Source of the DNA: Micropterix aruncella
Taxonomy: Eukaryota > Arthropoda > Insecta > Lepidoptera > Micropterigidae
Direction: 5' to 3'
Length of the DNA: 64,000 bases
NCBI GenBank assembly: GCA_944548615.1
Contig: OX155960.1
Span: 7,753,253-7,817,252, forward strand
In this document: one piece after another, positions 1-10,999 of the stretch
Layout: each line of letters opens with the position of its first letter
Numbering within the stretch: the first letter of the stretch is position 1
The notes under the pieces: model-generated
The model's database searches: none
The model's input: the letters and a program-made list of their open reading frames with translations, nothing else
Told to the model about the DNA's origin: nothing
Program-made: the position numbers and the translations under genes

Positions 1-910
1 GACCTTACTTTGTGTGACTAGCAAAGATCTATGATAAGATAGAACGCAGTGAAGGTAGCTTTCTCTACCACGACACTCTCCACCGCCACTTAGAATACAT
101 TTGAAAATGTCTAGGAGCTCACGCTAGATACTAGGTGTAATTAAAAAAATATATTGTTGCACCATGCAGCCGTTCATGGGTCATTCCGCAATTTCTTGCA
201 AATCGCCTGTAAACTCTAATATCACTTTGCATGCCGTATTTAGAAAAAAAGTTTTTTTGAAATATATTTACTCTAAGTGTAAGGGAGGAGGCTCTTTAGG
301 AAATCTAATTCTAAAGTACATAGTTTTTTTTAATCTTTAAAATATATGGAAAAATTTCATTCCTCTCCGCTTCCAAACCACAAACTTCTAATTCGTCGAT
401 GTGTTGTACCTAAACTTGCCAACACATACTTAGTTGTCTTAGCATTCATGAAAGATAAGGTAAACATACATTAGGTATTAAAATATGAGACTCCTACAAT
501 TACATATAAACAAAATATTTCTACTTTTGACTTTGGCAACAGAGATTCTATCATTTCCCGCGCAAAAAAAGAAATTAAGTATATCTTGCTCCACAACAGG
601 AGCCCAAGCGTTTACCGCAGATCGTTACGCTCCTCATTGGTCAGGCTGTCGCGTAAGCTCTCAAGGCTGTTTGAAAAGTCGCTGTGTAAAAAGATATTTA
701 CATTCTTTCTCCTTCATTTCGAGTTTGTCACCTTTCATCAGTCATCGCCATCCAACAATTCAAACAGTAAGTACAAAACAAAAAAGCTAAGTTTATATCT
801 ACTTTGGTGTGTTTTGGTAGGGTCTTTTCGTCCACTGTTATTGAAACTTCAAGGTCATCAATCACGCGAAATATGCAGAATAAACTTCCATTATTTCATT
901 CCACTCCTTG

Positions 911-1016
911 TCATTACCTTCCTTTCCCTCCAAATTTATGTAGGATGGTAATGAAACGTATTGGAAGGTAATGAAATCGTGTCAGATGGTAATGAAAGCT
1001 TTTGGAAGGCAATGAG
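911..1016 (+). repeat. Left subterminal repeat cluster (GATGGTAATGAAA)
   Basis: Four direct copies of a motif close to G(A/G)(T/A)GGTAATGAAA lie at 943-956, 963-976, 985-997 and 1004-1015, and one inverted copy (TCATTACCTTCC) at 911-922. The same motif recurs inverted at 5017-5128. Such arrays often bind the transposase in DNA transposons; here that role is inferred. Confidence 0.65.
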
Positions 1017-3014
1017 TTATTGACAATTGCGAATGGTTTTAAAGGTTTTTATACGAAACTTAAGAGCTAAGTAGATAAATGTCAATTATCTATGTGTAAA
1101 TTTGACGTGTATAAGTGTATTTGGGGTAAATTATGAAAGAATTCTCATTTTGTAATAGCTTTTTGCGTATTTCTGTTCAGTCAGATTTATGGCGCCACAT
1201 TATTTAATGTAGGTACTAGTTTTAAGCCCATTTATCCAATCATTCTAGTTTGCTAGTCCTCACTGATATTGTAGTTTTAGAAAATAGCATTTTAATATTG
1301 CTAAATCTTTTAAATTAAAATACTTTGCAACTATTTTATTTTTTACTACATAGGTTTAGAATTTTCTTATTGCAATTTAACATGGCCAGACCTAGAAAAA
1401 GTTATCCAAGGAAGGAAATCTGGAAAAAGATAGGCAATGCAAAAAAGAAAAATATGAACAAATAAAAAAATGCGCAGAACTCAATGCAAAACGAGAAAGA
1501 AAGAAAAAGGTACCTACAATATGCGAAAATAATTGCAGAAAATTTCTAATATTAAAGTCATGATACCAGGAGCCCAAAGGGAACCAAGGAAAAGGTGGTG
1601 TAAAAAGTACACAATACTTGAAGATAAAAAGAAAATAATAATTATAGTGAAAGATTCGCCAAATAACAGCGAGATCGAAAATATATACATAGAATAAAAA
1701 GTGGTAGATCCATTCCAGATTGAAAACAGAAACGCAAAAATGACAATGAGAAGATTGCGCTACATACATCACAAAGTTTTCAAGCAATTGAAAGAGGAAA
1801 TCATCAAATTGAAGATACAAATAAATATAGTGAAATAAAAAAACAAATTATCGAAGACGCAAGGGTGGATGATATGATAAAATGAATGAAAGCAGCAAAA
1901 TAGGTGAAGAAAAGTTACTTTTCGGGGATTCTCTGTCAAAGAACCTTGGAAAAGATTACAAATGGCTTGACAGAAAAAACAAAAGGCTTTTTGCGTAAAA
2001 AAAATGATTAAGAATAGAGATAGGCTGAAAAAGTGTAAAGTTCTTGGTGAAGTGTCATTTTCCTATGAAAAAAACCAACTTAAAACAACAGCTTTAAATG
2101 AATTAGAGACCAAAATACATTGTTTTGCTGAGGAAGATGTCAATAGTAGACAAGCTTCTGGTAAAAAAAGAGTTTGTCAAGCGTTACGGCGTCAAAAAAC
2201 AGAAAAAGTTGACGGACATGACAGAGTGAAAGATTTTTGACAGTAGTATGCAAAGGAAGTTACTCTACTTTTTGTAAGTACAGTGCAGACTGCATCCTAA
2301 AGTAAATCTTTTGATAAGCGCTCTGAAAAGGCAAATAAAACCAAAGAAGGTTCAAGCTCGAAAATTCTTAGAAGTATCTGCTGCAGTACCTACTACTGAT
2401 GAAAAGTGTTTATATATAAGTTGTCAGCAATGTGTGAATAAGGTGTTAGATAACAAAAAAATCGTAACGACCTGAATATAAACTATTACCAGTGCCTGAA
2501 AGTGAAACAGACTTACAAGGAAAGGGACGGTTTAGAAAAAACGACCACTATTACGATAAAAAAGAAACTTCAGAATTATCTTCGCAATAAAATTGACAAA
2601 TTGGGGAGCACTCAAAAGAAATTATTGTCACACCAAAAATATAGAGATGCAATTTGTCAAATGAACAGCAGACAACTCTGTAAAGCATAGTGAAGATGTT
2701 GGCTCATTTGAAGAGTTCGTTGAAATCGTCAGACAAAACGTCAAAAACGTCGATATTCAGAGTATAGAGGAGTAAACTATATTGAACAAAAGATTTCACA
2801 AAACATTCTGGTATTTAAAAGAACAATGAACGTTTTTGAAAATGTTTAACTTAGTTTAATCTGTGTGGTTTCTTTATTAAATATTTATATTTCTCTAATG
2901 TAATCTGATGTCAGTCTTTGCCTCAAGTGTAGTTTTCCGAGAGCTAAGCTCTTTTATCTTCAGTTTCATCTACCTACGCACGGTAGCAATTACATCACTC
3001 TAGCATCTACGCAC

Positions 3015-3050
3015 GCTTGGTATGGTTGCACGGTAGCAACCATACCAAGC
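3015..3050. repeat. Perfect hairpin, 15-bp stem
   Basis: GCTTGGTATGGTTGC (3015-3029) is followed after a 6-nt loop (ACGGTA) by its exact reverse complement (3036-3050). A short direct repeat of GCACGGTAGCAA lies just upstream (about 2977), and GATTGAGCGTTG is tandemly repeated just downstream (about 3068-3098). This looks like local template switching rather than a regulatory site. Confidence 0.75.
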
Positions 3051-3573
3051 TGGTTGCTAGCGTTGAGATTGAGCGTTGATTGAGATTGAGCGTTGGGTTT
3101 AACATCACATAACCTGAATCAATCAATCGCCATTTTGTAGAAAGCTTCTCTCAATACAATGAAATTATACCTAACCATGTGTTTAATGTAAACCACCTTA
3201 CTGGCAATGAGATGAAAGACGATACACCGAAAGTTCATGTAGCAAGCATTGAACAACGAAACACCAGCTCTTCATAATACATTAAATGAAGACATATTTT
3301 TTAATGACTTTCCAACAATTCGCAACAATGTCAGCAATGTTAGCGATAATGTAATTTTAAATTAAATTGACGATCAGACATTTTTAAATGACATAATTAT
3401 TTCAATACCAACCATTTCGTCCAATAACGTCCAAATATTATCAAATGTTCCATTTGATTGGCAGCGTTTCAGTTTTTACAACAAAACTTCTCAAAAATGT
3501 AACCAAAATGACCAGAGAGAGTTTGAAAAAATCATTTTTGATGCCACCACTCTTGACCCAAAAGAAATTTTAA

Positions 3574-3814
3574 CCCCTCAAATGTGAGGCGTCCCTTAAG
3601 GGATGCCTTGGCAAAATGTATACAAAATGTATATAAATTTATATAAATGTAAATATAAATGTAAATGTGCGCCGCTTTATAGTAATCCGCTCTATAGTAA
3701 TGCTATAGCTCTATAGTAAACCCCGCTCTATGTAAATGTAAATGTAAATGTAAATATAAATTTATAAACATTTTGCCGTAGGCAACCCGAGCTAGTCGCC
3801 ATTGATTTGAGGGG
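3574..3814. mobile_element. 241-bp MITE flanked by TTAA (piggyBac-like)
   Basis: The insert starts CCCCTCAAAT and ends ATTTGAGGGG, a perfect 10-bp terminal inverted repeat, and is flanked on both sides by TTAA (3570-3573 and 3815-3818). Arms of AAATGTAAATATAAATG repeats make the inside partly palindromic. TTAA target duplication is the signature of piggyBac-type transposition, and piggyBac ends also begin with C-runs. It has no coding capacity. Removing the insert plus one TTAA leaves the surrounding transposon reading frame open across the joint, so it landed in a gene. Confidence 0.8.
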
Positions 3815-5016
3815 TTAATGGATACTGACGACGCATATGAAGACAATATTGATGTGCACCGAGATAACATGGGAAAGAATAATACGAAAAGTTAGGATGA
3901 CAACAAAAAAAATATTATGAATGAAGCGTGGAAGTGTACTACCGTTTTTGAGACACAACGACAAATAAAAGTCATGCCGTTTATATAGATACTGACGGCA
4001 CAATGTTGATAAGCACACTGATGACATGGATAAGGACAATACAAAAAATTGCAACGCCAAAAAAGAAAATGTTAAGAATGAAGCTTGACATGGGGTACAT
4101 TCCGACAATATTGATGATTTGGGTAATAGTCCAATATCTATTAAAACAAGTTTTATTAGTACATAGGAAAAAAATGAGAATACTCAAATAGCACATACAC
4201 CGTGCTTTTTTTAATGTTGGGATAAATCTAATATGCTTTCTTTGCCCGTAGTAGACGATAAAGATAATGTTGCGGAAACTAGCAGTATATATCCTTTGCC
4301 AATGCCTTACATTACTAGACGAGGGCAATATTCATTTTAAAATCTTCCTGACATGAATTATAAATAAAAGCGTTGATATCAAGATATTATTATTTCCATT
4401 TTATGTTACGATTAGTAATAAAACTTTTCTTATATTGTTAGTATAGAGTTTTGTTGCATTATTATTGCAAGCAGTTTTTTAAGCGAGATAACTTTGACGC
4501 TCGAGTCACGATAGATTACAATAGGGTTAGAGTAACTGATTATTTTTTTTGACTTTTAGATATTTTATATTATTAAGATTCTTTTCTTTGATTGAATATT
4601 AGAGCATAAAAGCTTACATTTGTTACTAGATTCCGTAGAAGTTCTACTAAGTTACAAAAGTACAAGAGCACAAAAGTCTATTGATTTTATAAGGAAAGTA
4701 GATCTCAAGGTTTTATATTTTTTATTTTCTATTTCTTGTTCCATACTTTATGTTTCTAGAATTATAATAATATGTTTAATGTATGTCATTCATGCTATGC
4801 GAAAAAGAATAATAAAGATTTCTCGAAATTTCTTAGATGACTTAGTTCATTAGTGGCCACTTTAAAAATAGGCTTCATAACTTTTTAATGTTGGTTTTGT
4901 TTATGGTTTTTTTTTAATAAATATATTTTGTAAAGAAACAATAAATTACTGATGTTATGTTATACTGATGATATGATGATATCAATAAATTAGTGATGAT
5001 ATGATTTTATCACATG

Positions 5017-5128
5017 TCATTACCATCCTCAGCTAATATTACCTTCCAGACTAGTGTCATTACCATCCCTTGACGTATCATTACCTTCTTGACAAATTTC
5101 ATTACCATCCCGATCATCATTACCATCC
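5017..5128 (-). repeat. Right subterminal repeat cluster (TCATTACCATCC)
   Basis: Copies of TCATTACC(A/T)TCC lie at 5017-5028, about 5037-5047 (degenerate), 5057-5068, 5078-5088, 5099-5110 and 5117-5128, inverted relative to the left cluster at 911-1016. They mark the right end of the same element. Confidence 0.65.
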
Positions 5129-5300
5129 GCCCATTTATTAGTAAATTACACTATGTACCAAAATGCCTCCCATATAAATTTCTTTATTAGGAGGTCTTAA
5201 TTGTATCAAATACAAATAAATCTGAAATTCAAGAAAAAAAAATTTGCTCCGCGGAATCGCCTGTTTTGCACGAACGGGCGGAATGACCGTCATACTTATT

Positions 5301-5879
5301 TGATATATTGCAGTTTTGGAGTTGTTTCTACCCCACATTTTTAGGTTTCATTCTTGTCAGTCTTGTTAATCTCTTACAACAAATAAAATAATACCTAAAA
5401 ATTAAGCACAAGTCTTAATATCCCGATGTGATCAGAATGTAGATAAAACACCCTATTATTATTCAAACCATTTAATTACTATTAAATTAATTACTATAAG
5501 TTAATTGACTTACCAGATGATGTGATTGAAATGTTGAAGTGATTAAATTAATTTAGTTGAGCTCTATTTATACTCGTACTTAAATTGCATGATATATCCA
5601 ATAGCGGGGCTAAAGTACGTCACTAAAATATTGCTAAATCTGAAAGCCGCGTTTAAAAGACGCGAAATTAATGTTCTTTGAGTTATATTAGTCATTACTA
5701 TATTGACATAAAGTCAATACAAATCTATATTCAAAGACCCTAGTGACATTTTTCATACATAATTTCGTCCCAAACGTGCAAATCAAGTGCTGTTAACACT
5801 ACCGCTCGAGAAGACATCGATATAATTTGTCGCCGTTCCATATAAATGTTAAGTGTCGCTTCTCAGTGGCTGAATTTAT
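5301..5879. other. AT-rich spacer, nothing recognised
   Basis: I see no coding frame longer than about 60 codons, no paired terminal repeats and no RNA gene. Short TTAATTACTAT-type repetition occurs near 5470-5510. Confidence 0.4.
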
Positions 5880-6545
5880 TGTACCTAGAATTGGGATGCG
5901 CAAAGAAACAGATGGACATCTTCAGCATTCCATAAATATGGTAACCCTTGTGTGGTTTTAAGAACACAATAACATGCAAGGAAATGAGAAAGCAGATGAT
6001 TCCCTAACCAGGAAAGGGTCATCAAAATCCGTCCTGAACTCAAAACTGGCCATATTAATATCAGACTGCTACAGCTACGAGAACAGAAAATCAACGCAAC
6101 TGAAATGAGGCAACCATCAAATAAGAACAGTATCAGGAATAATTACAAGACATTTTGCCCTCAACAAATATCTCTAAACTATCGAAAGAGGACCGATTCT
6201 CTTACAAAAAAGGTGAACAAAACCATATCTCAAAAAAAAAAATTTTTTTTCATAATTGTTTTTTACTGAATAATACAGAAAAACTAATGAAATATCAAGA
6301 TTTTCTTATACTTTTAGAGAGTTTTGAATTTATTGACTTAGACACTAATACAGAGACATGGTATTTTTTAAATTTATTGTATTTTATATTTGTTCATTTA
6401 TACAATTATTTATTTATTTATTTATTTTTATAGGTAATAATTTAATAATTTATTTCATATCTTATTTTAACTAAGATTACAATAGAAAAAAAAATTTAAT
6501 TTAAAATAAAGCGACCAATTAATTCATCCCCATCCCATGCAAAAA
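5880..6545 (+). pseudogene. LINE relic: RNase H end plus 3' UTR
   Basis: Reading plus-strand frames from about 5930 gives a match to the RNase H tail of Jockey/R1-type non-LTR retrotransposons: a segment like NMQGNEKADDSLTRKGSS (the GNEKAD motif) followed by RTVSGIITRHFALNKYL, which corresponds to the usual conserved end of these ORF2 proteins. Stops and frameshifts break it. Downstream, 6471-6543 (GATTACAATAGAAA... ATTCATCCCCATCCCATGC) is nearly repeated at 12477-12550, so it is probably this family's 3' UTR. The endonuclease and reverse transcriptase are absent, as expected for a 5'-truncated copy. Confidence 0.55.
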
Positions 6546-7254
6546 GAAAAAATATTTTTGGTCTAAACCTTTAGGAAATAGCGCAGTGCCGCGCCGCAGA
6601 TACCCCTTCGCGGGATGTGCGTAGATAGCCCACGTCTGCGGTTGAGTTGCCCGGGCGGCCGCGCCTGTTCCTGCTTTAGCTGGCAAGCCGGTGGTCGCTC
6701 TCGTCGCGGCGGCACTGTTGCAACTCTGGACTAGCGCACCGCTACATGCTCCAACTCAATCGCTGAAGCATCAACTGTGGCGGTTTTACACATGGCGTTT
6801 CTCAGTACATACGCCAAAGCGTTTTCACTCCTCTCGGGACCGGAGGCTGAATGACGGGCCGACGAGGAGTGGGGGCAGTTTAAAAAGAAATACAAAAGTG
6901 CACGAAGACTCCGGAGTTATGCCTGACTGTGGAAGAGTCTTCAAACACTTTACAAACGCAGGGTTCCCGATTTTTCACATTTTCCGCAAATTCGGTTGAT
7001 TACGTAAACTTGGGTGGGGGGTGAGGCCGCTGATTACGCCTGTTGACATGGAGGAGGGAGAGGGGGGGGGGGTCTAAAAATCCCAAAAAAGTCATTTTGC
7101 CTCGTTTTTACAAGTATTTTTCAGCGTATTACCACAGTATACCAACACCTACCAGCAGCTTTACTCTCGAGCTACAGGGCAAAGCGGGAAGAGGGTGCGA
7201 GGGGTGTGGGCAAAGGGGTACGTCCCGACGAACGCGAACGGTTAACATTACATA
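6546..7254. other. GC-rich unassigned segment
   Basis: Base composition switches from AT-rich to GC-rich near 6585 (GCCGCGCCGCAG...). The open frame at 6691-6999 has no recognisable motif. A G-run lies near 7062-7074. It may be part of a larger element that includes the R650 copy starting at 7255, or a unique CpG-rich segment. Confidence 0.3.
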
Positions 7255-7925
7255 TTGAGATGTCAACCACAACGGGCGAACCCGTCACCGCAGGACGTTT
7301 TAACGATTCATCGTTCTATCGACCGTGCAGTGAGCGTAGAAGACTTTGGACATAACAAATCCGACGTCTAGCTACGCCACAACCCGTTAGAGACCAACGC
7401 CTTACCGCAAGTAGCCAGGTATGTTACCTGGCGGGCGGCACTCGCGCCCTAACTACCAAATGTGACCAGATTTCTCCGCTCTTTCGATTGGTTCCGAGTT
7501 CGAGGTCGCTTGCGCGGTCCTCTCCCTTACGAAGCGGTGAAACGGAGTAGACCGAATCTATCGCAGACCAAGGCGTCCTTTGCCCGGCTCTGACCCGGGA
7601 TCGGATGGCCAATGGTCAATTCAAGAGCAGTCGACGTAAGGTAGGCAACCACCCCCGCTCTATAGGAAACAATACAGTTCCCGGACTCCGCCGACTGTTA
7701 GTCGGAGAGCACAATCGATTGGCTTGCGCCGCTCGGTGCGCAGACCGTCCAGGAGCGCCAGAGGTTTGATTCCCAGGGGAGACTGGTTGACCCAGTGTCC
7801 TACCCAGGTTCGCACCCCGTGCGTGGAGGCCGTCGGATGGGTGTTGACCCGTGAGTGTGACCGACCCTGAACACATGGGTCATCGTGGCCACCTCATCAT
7901 GGGCCCGTTAGCTCCCGTTAGGTTA
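7255..7925 (+). repeat. R650 dispersed repeat, copy 1 (subfamily A)
   Basis: This ~650-bp segment begins GTCAACCACAACGGGCGAAC and ends near GGGCCCGTTAGCTCCC. It aligns by eye, inverted, with 28753-29348 and 35527-36200, and more distantly with copies at 27.3, 38.7, 43.7 and 44.8 kb. Shared landmarks are the AACGGGCGAACCCGTCACC start, GCACAATCGATTGG in the middle and the GGGCCC near the end. It has no coding capacity. GGTTTGATTCC at 7763-7773 resembles a pol III B box but is not preserved in other copies. The family is not identified. Confidence 0.65.
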
Positions 7926-8980
7926 ACATTACAAGCAGGTAAAGGCTGGCGACGTTTTCGAGCGTTCGTATATCTGCGTAGGCCGAGTAGCGGGACATCT
8001 TGGCGACCATATCCGAGCCCTTACGACTCGTGACGTATTCGATTTGATTTCAATTTTGTTCTAAGATAAGCTACTGTATGGGGTATTACTGTGGTATTAC
8101 TGTGGTAGTACTGTTGCATACTGTGGTATTACTAAGATATTTTGTAATTATGCCTTTTATTTTAGTTATGCGATGTTGCGATTAGTTTCGGTCGGCCTCT
8201 ACCCTCTCGCTCTGTCCGTAATCTACAAAGCGAGAGGCAATCGCCTCTTTCTCGACCCGACGCGGACGCGCCGCGGCGACTTCCATCTATCAGATCGCCT
8301 CGGACGATACAATTTTTCCGCCATATTTCCACGGATATCCAATCTGGACGAGGCGCCCGTTTCGCAGCGTCCGAAATCGAATAATCTCGCCCTGATCTTC
8401 CCTAGGCCGACCCCCGATAGAGTGGATAATCCAGAGGAAAATTGTAATACTCGTATCTTCCGCGGCATTAAAGCTCCCCGAGCGATATGCGATTTTTTCT
8501 AAAATCGATACAGATTGTTGAAACTTACCCTATATATGAAAATATTCCAAAGTTAACAAATACACTGGTATCTAATAAACAATCAATGGCTAAATAACAA
8601 TGATAATAATATTGAGCAAAATTATAGAATTCTGTTTTACAGATTTTCAGTTTTCTACTTCACGCCAGGCTGCATCGCACGAAAATAAATTTCCTATACT
8701 AACAATGATCTAAAAATTAGTAGTAAAATGTATTCAATCATAGTCTCCAAAAATGCGACTGACAAGTTGACGGATGACGCACCGCCGAGTATTTGATCTC
8801 AAAAATTGTCCAAAAATATTTTTTGGTAATAGAATTCTCAGTTGTTTAGTGTATGCTAAAAACAACATACAAGAGTGTATGCTTACTATGCACGTACATG
8901 ATCACGACACTCGTAGAAAAGCCCACATACATAGCCCTCCCAAAAGACTATGCTCCACATTTCTTACACTGTACTTTTTC
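7926..8980. other. Unassigned, with CpG-rich core 8165-8515
   Basis: The core is rich in CpG and open in several frames on both strands (for example 8173-8502 plus and 8223-8468 minus), which is what GC-rich noncoding DNA gives by chance. No protein motif is visible. A host promoter or first exon is possible but unsupported. Confidence 0.3.
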
Positions 8981-8981
8981 T

Positions 8982-9541
8982 GACTAGCTGGACTGTCTAA
9001 CCTTTTGTGTAGAAGCAAACTAGACCCGTGGTGTCAAAATCACTGTTCGACATATTTAGAGATTTGACCAGTAGTGTCAAAGTCATTGTCAAAATCCCAT
9101 TTTGTTTTTGAACCGTAATGTAAAAAATACGACACATTTTTGAGCAAGGTATTTTCGTCACGAAATTGTAAGCGACAATAGAAAATGTATTACAGATCCT
9201 TGTTAGTCGCCGTAAATTTCCTAGGATAGCTGGGCTGTTTAACCGTTTGTGTAGAAGCAAATTTTGACCCGCAGTGTCCAAATCACTGCTGGACATATTC
9301 AGAGATTTTGACCCGTAGTGTCAAATCACCGTCAAAATCCCATTTTGTTTTTGAACCGTAGTGACAAAAATACTACACAATCATGTGCAAGATCTGTTCG
9401 ACACGAAACTGTAAGCGACAATAGAAAATGTATTACAGTTTCGTTATTCACGGTACATTTCCTAGACTAGCTGGGTTGTCTAACAGCATTGATTTTATAG
9501 TGTATAAAATCAATGCTAACAGTTTGGTCTGTGTAGAAGCT
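8982..9541 (+). repeat. Tandem repeat, ~241-bp unit, 2.3 copies
   Basis: Units begin at about 8987 (GCTGGACTGTCTAACC), 9229 (GCTGGGCTGTTTAACCG) and 9470 (GCTGGGTTGTCTAAC). Each holds TTGACC(C)GTAGTGTCAAA-type segments and GTAAGCGACAATAGAAAATG. The third copy is cut after about 15 bases by a perfect hairpin (9485-9517), then resumes for about 20 bases (GTCTGTGTAGAAGC). Divergence between units is moderate, so the array is not brand new. Confidence 0.75.
9485..9517. repeat. Perfect hairpin, 15-bp stem, inserted in a tandem repeat
   Basis: AGCATTGATTTTATA (9485-9499), loop GTG, then the exact reverse complement (9503-9517). It sits in the third copy of the 241-bp repeat, where the other two units lack it, with AAC on both sides. 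It was therefore added after the array formed. Confidence 0.8.
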
Positions 9542-10608
9542 AGTGCCGCGCGTTTTATTACTGTTTTTTGCTTATTTCGTGCCGCGCATGCTGCGGGTTA
9601 AATTGCGAAATCCGCTGTTCATAACCTCTTCAATTGTCTCTGAGGGCACATTTGCTCGACAGAATGCGAGCGAATTTCCTTTGAACTATTCTGTTCTGTA
9701 GCCATAAACAATGTAAAGCGGACTCTAAATTACTGACTCATAAACCAGAACCGATCTTATCAATGTCGTATACACCAATATAAAGAATTTACGACCACGC
9801 AATGGTTTCATTGTAGCAAAAGTCCACCAAATATAGTAATAGCCCGGATTATACAGGGTATACATAGATTGCTCAATGCCATAGTACGTTTTGGCAACCC
9901 TTCTGCGCCGGCAACATGCAGGTGGCGCTGATAACTTTGTCCCAAACAAATAGCAATTCATTATGCTATCTATAATAACATTCCAAATGATTTTTTTTAT
10001 AGGACTAATTTTATATTAATACCCAATAATATAACCAATCATAACTGATTACATCACAGAAATGATACGGAGAGATCAGAATGACATCTATTAGTCTATT
10101 CGAACGTTAAAGCACGTAATTATTATGTATTGAAATCTGCATAACTAATTAAAATTTTGACATCTGTAATACGTAAATTATTATAAAAATTAATATGAGT
10201 TATGATATAAACATTCGTTTTTTATTACATTATTATTTTATTTTGAGTTACAAAACCGTATATGCTTCTTTAGAACGCCATCTATTGGGCTACTGAAAAT
10301 AAGAGAAGATTAAGCAATGTTGGAACTATGACTACCATATACACGTTGCGTTTCGTAGCAAAAGCCTATAATATCTGCGAAAACGTAGTACAGCATTGAG
10401 ACATCTAATACTCTATATAATCAATGGCAATAGGAACGACGGCTTCTAATTATTCGTAAATGTTGATTTTTCTCTTTTATAATCAGCATCCGAAATTGTA
10501 TCATTAGCAATGCCTTCATAACGGTCAAATCCAGATTACAGCTGATTGGCGTGCGCTGGATTAATTGTGCAAACTTTTAGGCAGCATCTCTGCGCTGCAC
10601 TGCGAATA
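9542..10608. other. Unassigned AT-rich DNA
   Basis: No coding frame with a recognised motif was seen on either strand. The minus-strand open frame at 9725-9961 shows no domain. Confidence 0.35.
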
Positions 10609-10610
10609 TA

Positions 10611-10999
10611 CAGGTGAGTTTTTATTTAGTGACATCCTTGAAGTGGGTGAATCAGTACGAGCAAATAAACAAATTATATAGAAATAAAAATAGGAAAAAA
10701 CTATGTTTTTTTGTTTTTGTTTAAAATAAAAAAAAAAGAATGTTTTATAAAATAGTTTTAAAAGAGTTGAGAGCTTTACGTCATTTCGCGGTAGTTAAAA
10801 TGTAATGAATATTGTTTTTTGGTGATATTGCACTTATTGCTAGATGGCGCAGCGCGCTCAACGCTTGTCAAACTTTTATTAATCAGTCAAGTTTTTCAAT
10901 ATTTTTTCTGATATTGCTTTTTTGTATTTCTCAATTGTTTTTTTTATCAAAAGCTGCTTATTTGCTCGTTTTAATTCTTATCCTTTCTCATCCTTTATA
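10611..10999. mobile_element. TA-flanked foldback MITE, copy 1 (degenerate)
   Basis: It starts TA|CAGGTGAGTTTTTATTTAG, followed by GACATCCTTGAAGTGGGTGA, and ends near CTCATCCTTTATA. Internal landmarks shared with copies at 19268-19660 and 46824-47252 are ATCAGTACGAGCAAATAA, CTAGATGGCGCAGCGCGCTC and AACGCTTGTCAAACTTTT. The right arm is worn (GCTTATTTGCTCGTTTTAAT). TA flanks and CAGGGTGAG-type ends suggest a Tc1/mariner-mobilised, non-coding element. Confidence 0.65.

Larger units (their letters stand above)
1382..4345 (+). pseudogene. Degenerate ORF of the unassigned DNA transposon
   Basis: A plus-strand coding relic is visible in pieces. It could begin at ATG 1382 (MARPRKSYPRKEIWKKIG...), a lysine-rich start. 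Readable stretches follow at 2004-2240 (78 codons with KKCKVLGEVSF and GKKRVCQALRRQKTEK), about 2280-2460 (LLISALKRQIKPKKVQARKF), 2700-2775 and 3395-3570 (VPFDWQRFSFYNKT). After the MITE at 3574-3814 the frame resumes with an acidic stretch (MDTDDAYEDNIDVHRDN) and ends near SIYPLPMPYITRRGQYSF at about 4285-4340. Many stops and frameshifts show that it is dead. The basic start and acidic end fit a DNA-binding protein, but I recognise no catalytic motif and do not name a family. Confidence 0.4.
178..5300 (+). mobile_element. Decayed ~5.1-kb DNA transposon, superfamily unassigned
   Basis: The ends look like a degenerate terminal inverted repeat: GTCATTCCGC followed by TGCAAATCGCCTGT at about 184-214, and the inverse (GGAATCGCCTGTTTTGCACG...GCGGAATGAC) at about 5249-5291. 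Inside these lie two clusters of a short subterminal motif in opposite orientation (911-1016 and 5017-5128), and between them an A-rich, stop-ridden coding relic on the plus strand. Terminal repeats, subterminal arrays and one central gene are the architecture of cut-and-paste DNA transposons with long regulatory ends. I could not match the coding relic to a named transposase and see no clear target duplication (only TCAT-like flanks), so the outer limits are approximate. It could be two unrelated neighbouring repeats, but the paired inverted clusters argue for one element. Confidence 0.5.

Noticed and set aside
485..951. Overlapping open frames of 101 and 121 codons
   Set aside because: No motif, and they run into the subterminal repeat cluster of the old transposon.
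8173..8502. Long open frames on both strands in a GC-rich block
   Set aside because: GC- and CpG-rich DNA has few stops by chance. Neither translation shows a domain, and the two frames overlap almost fully.
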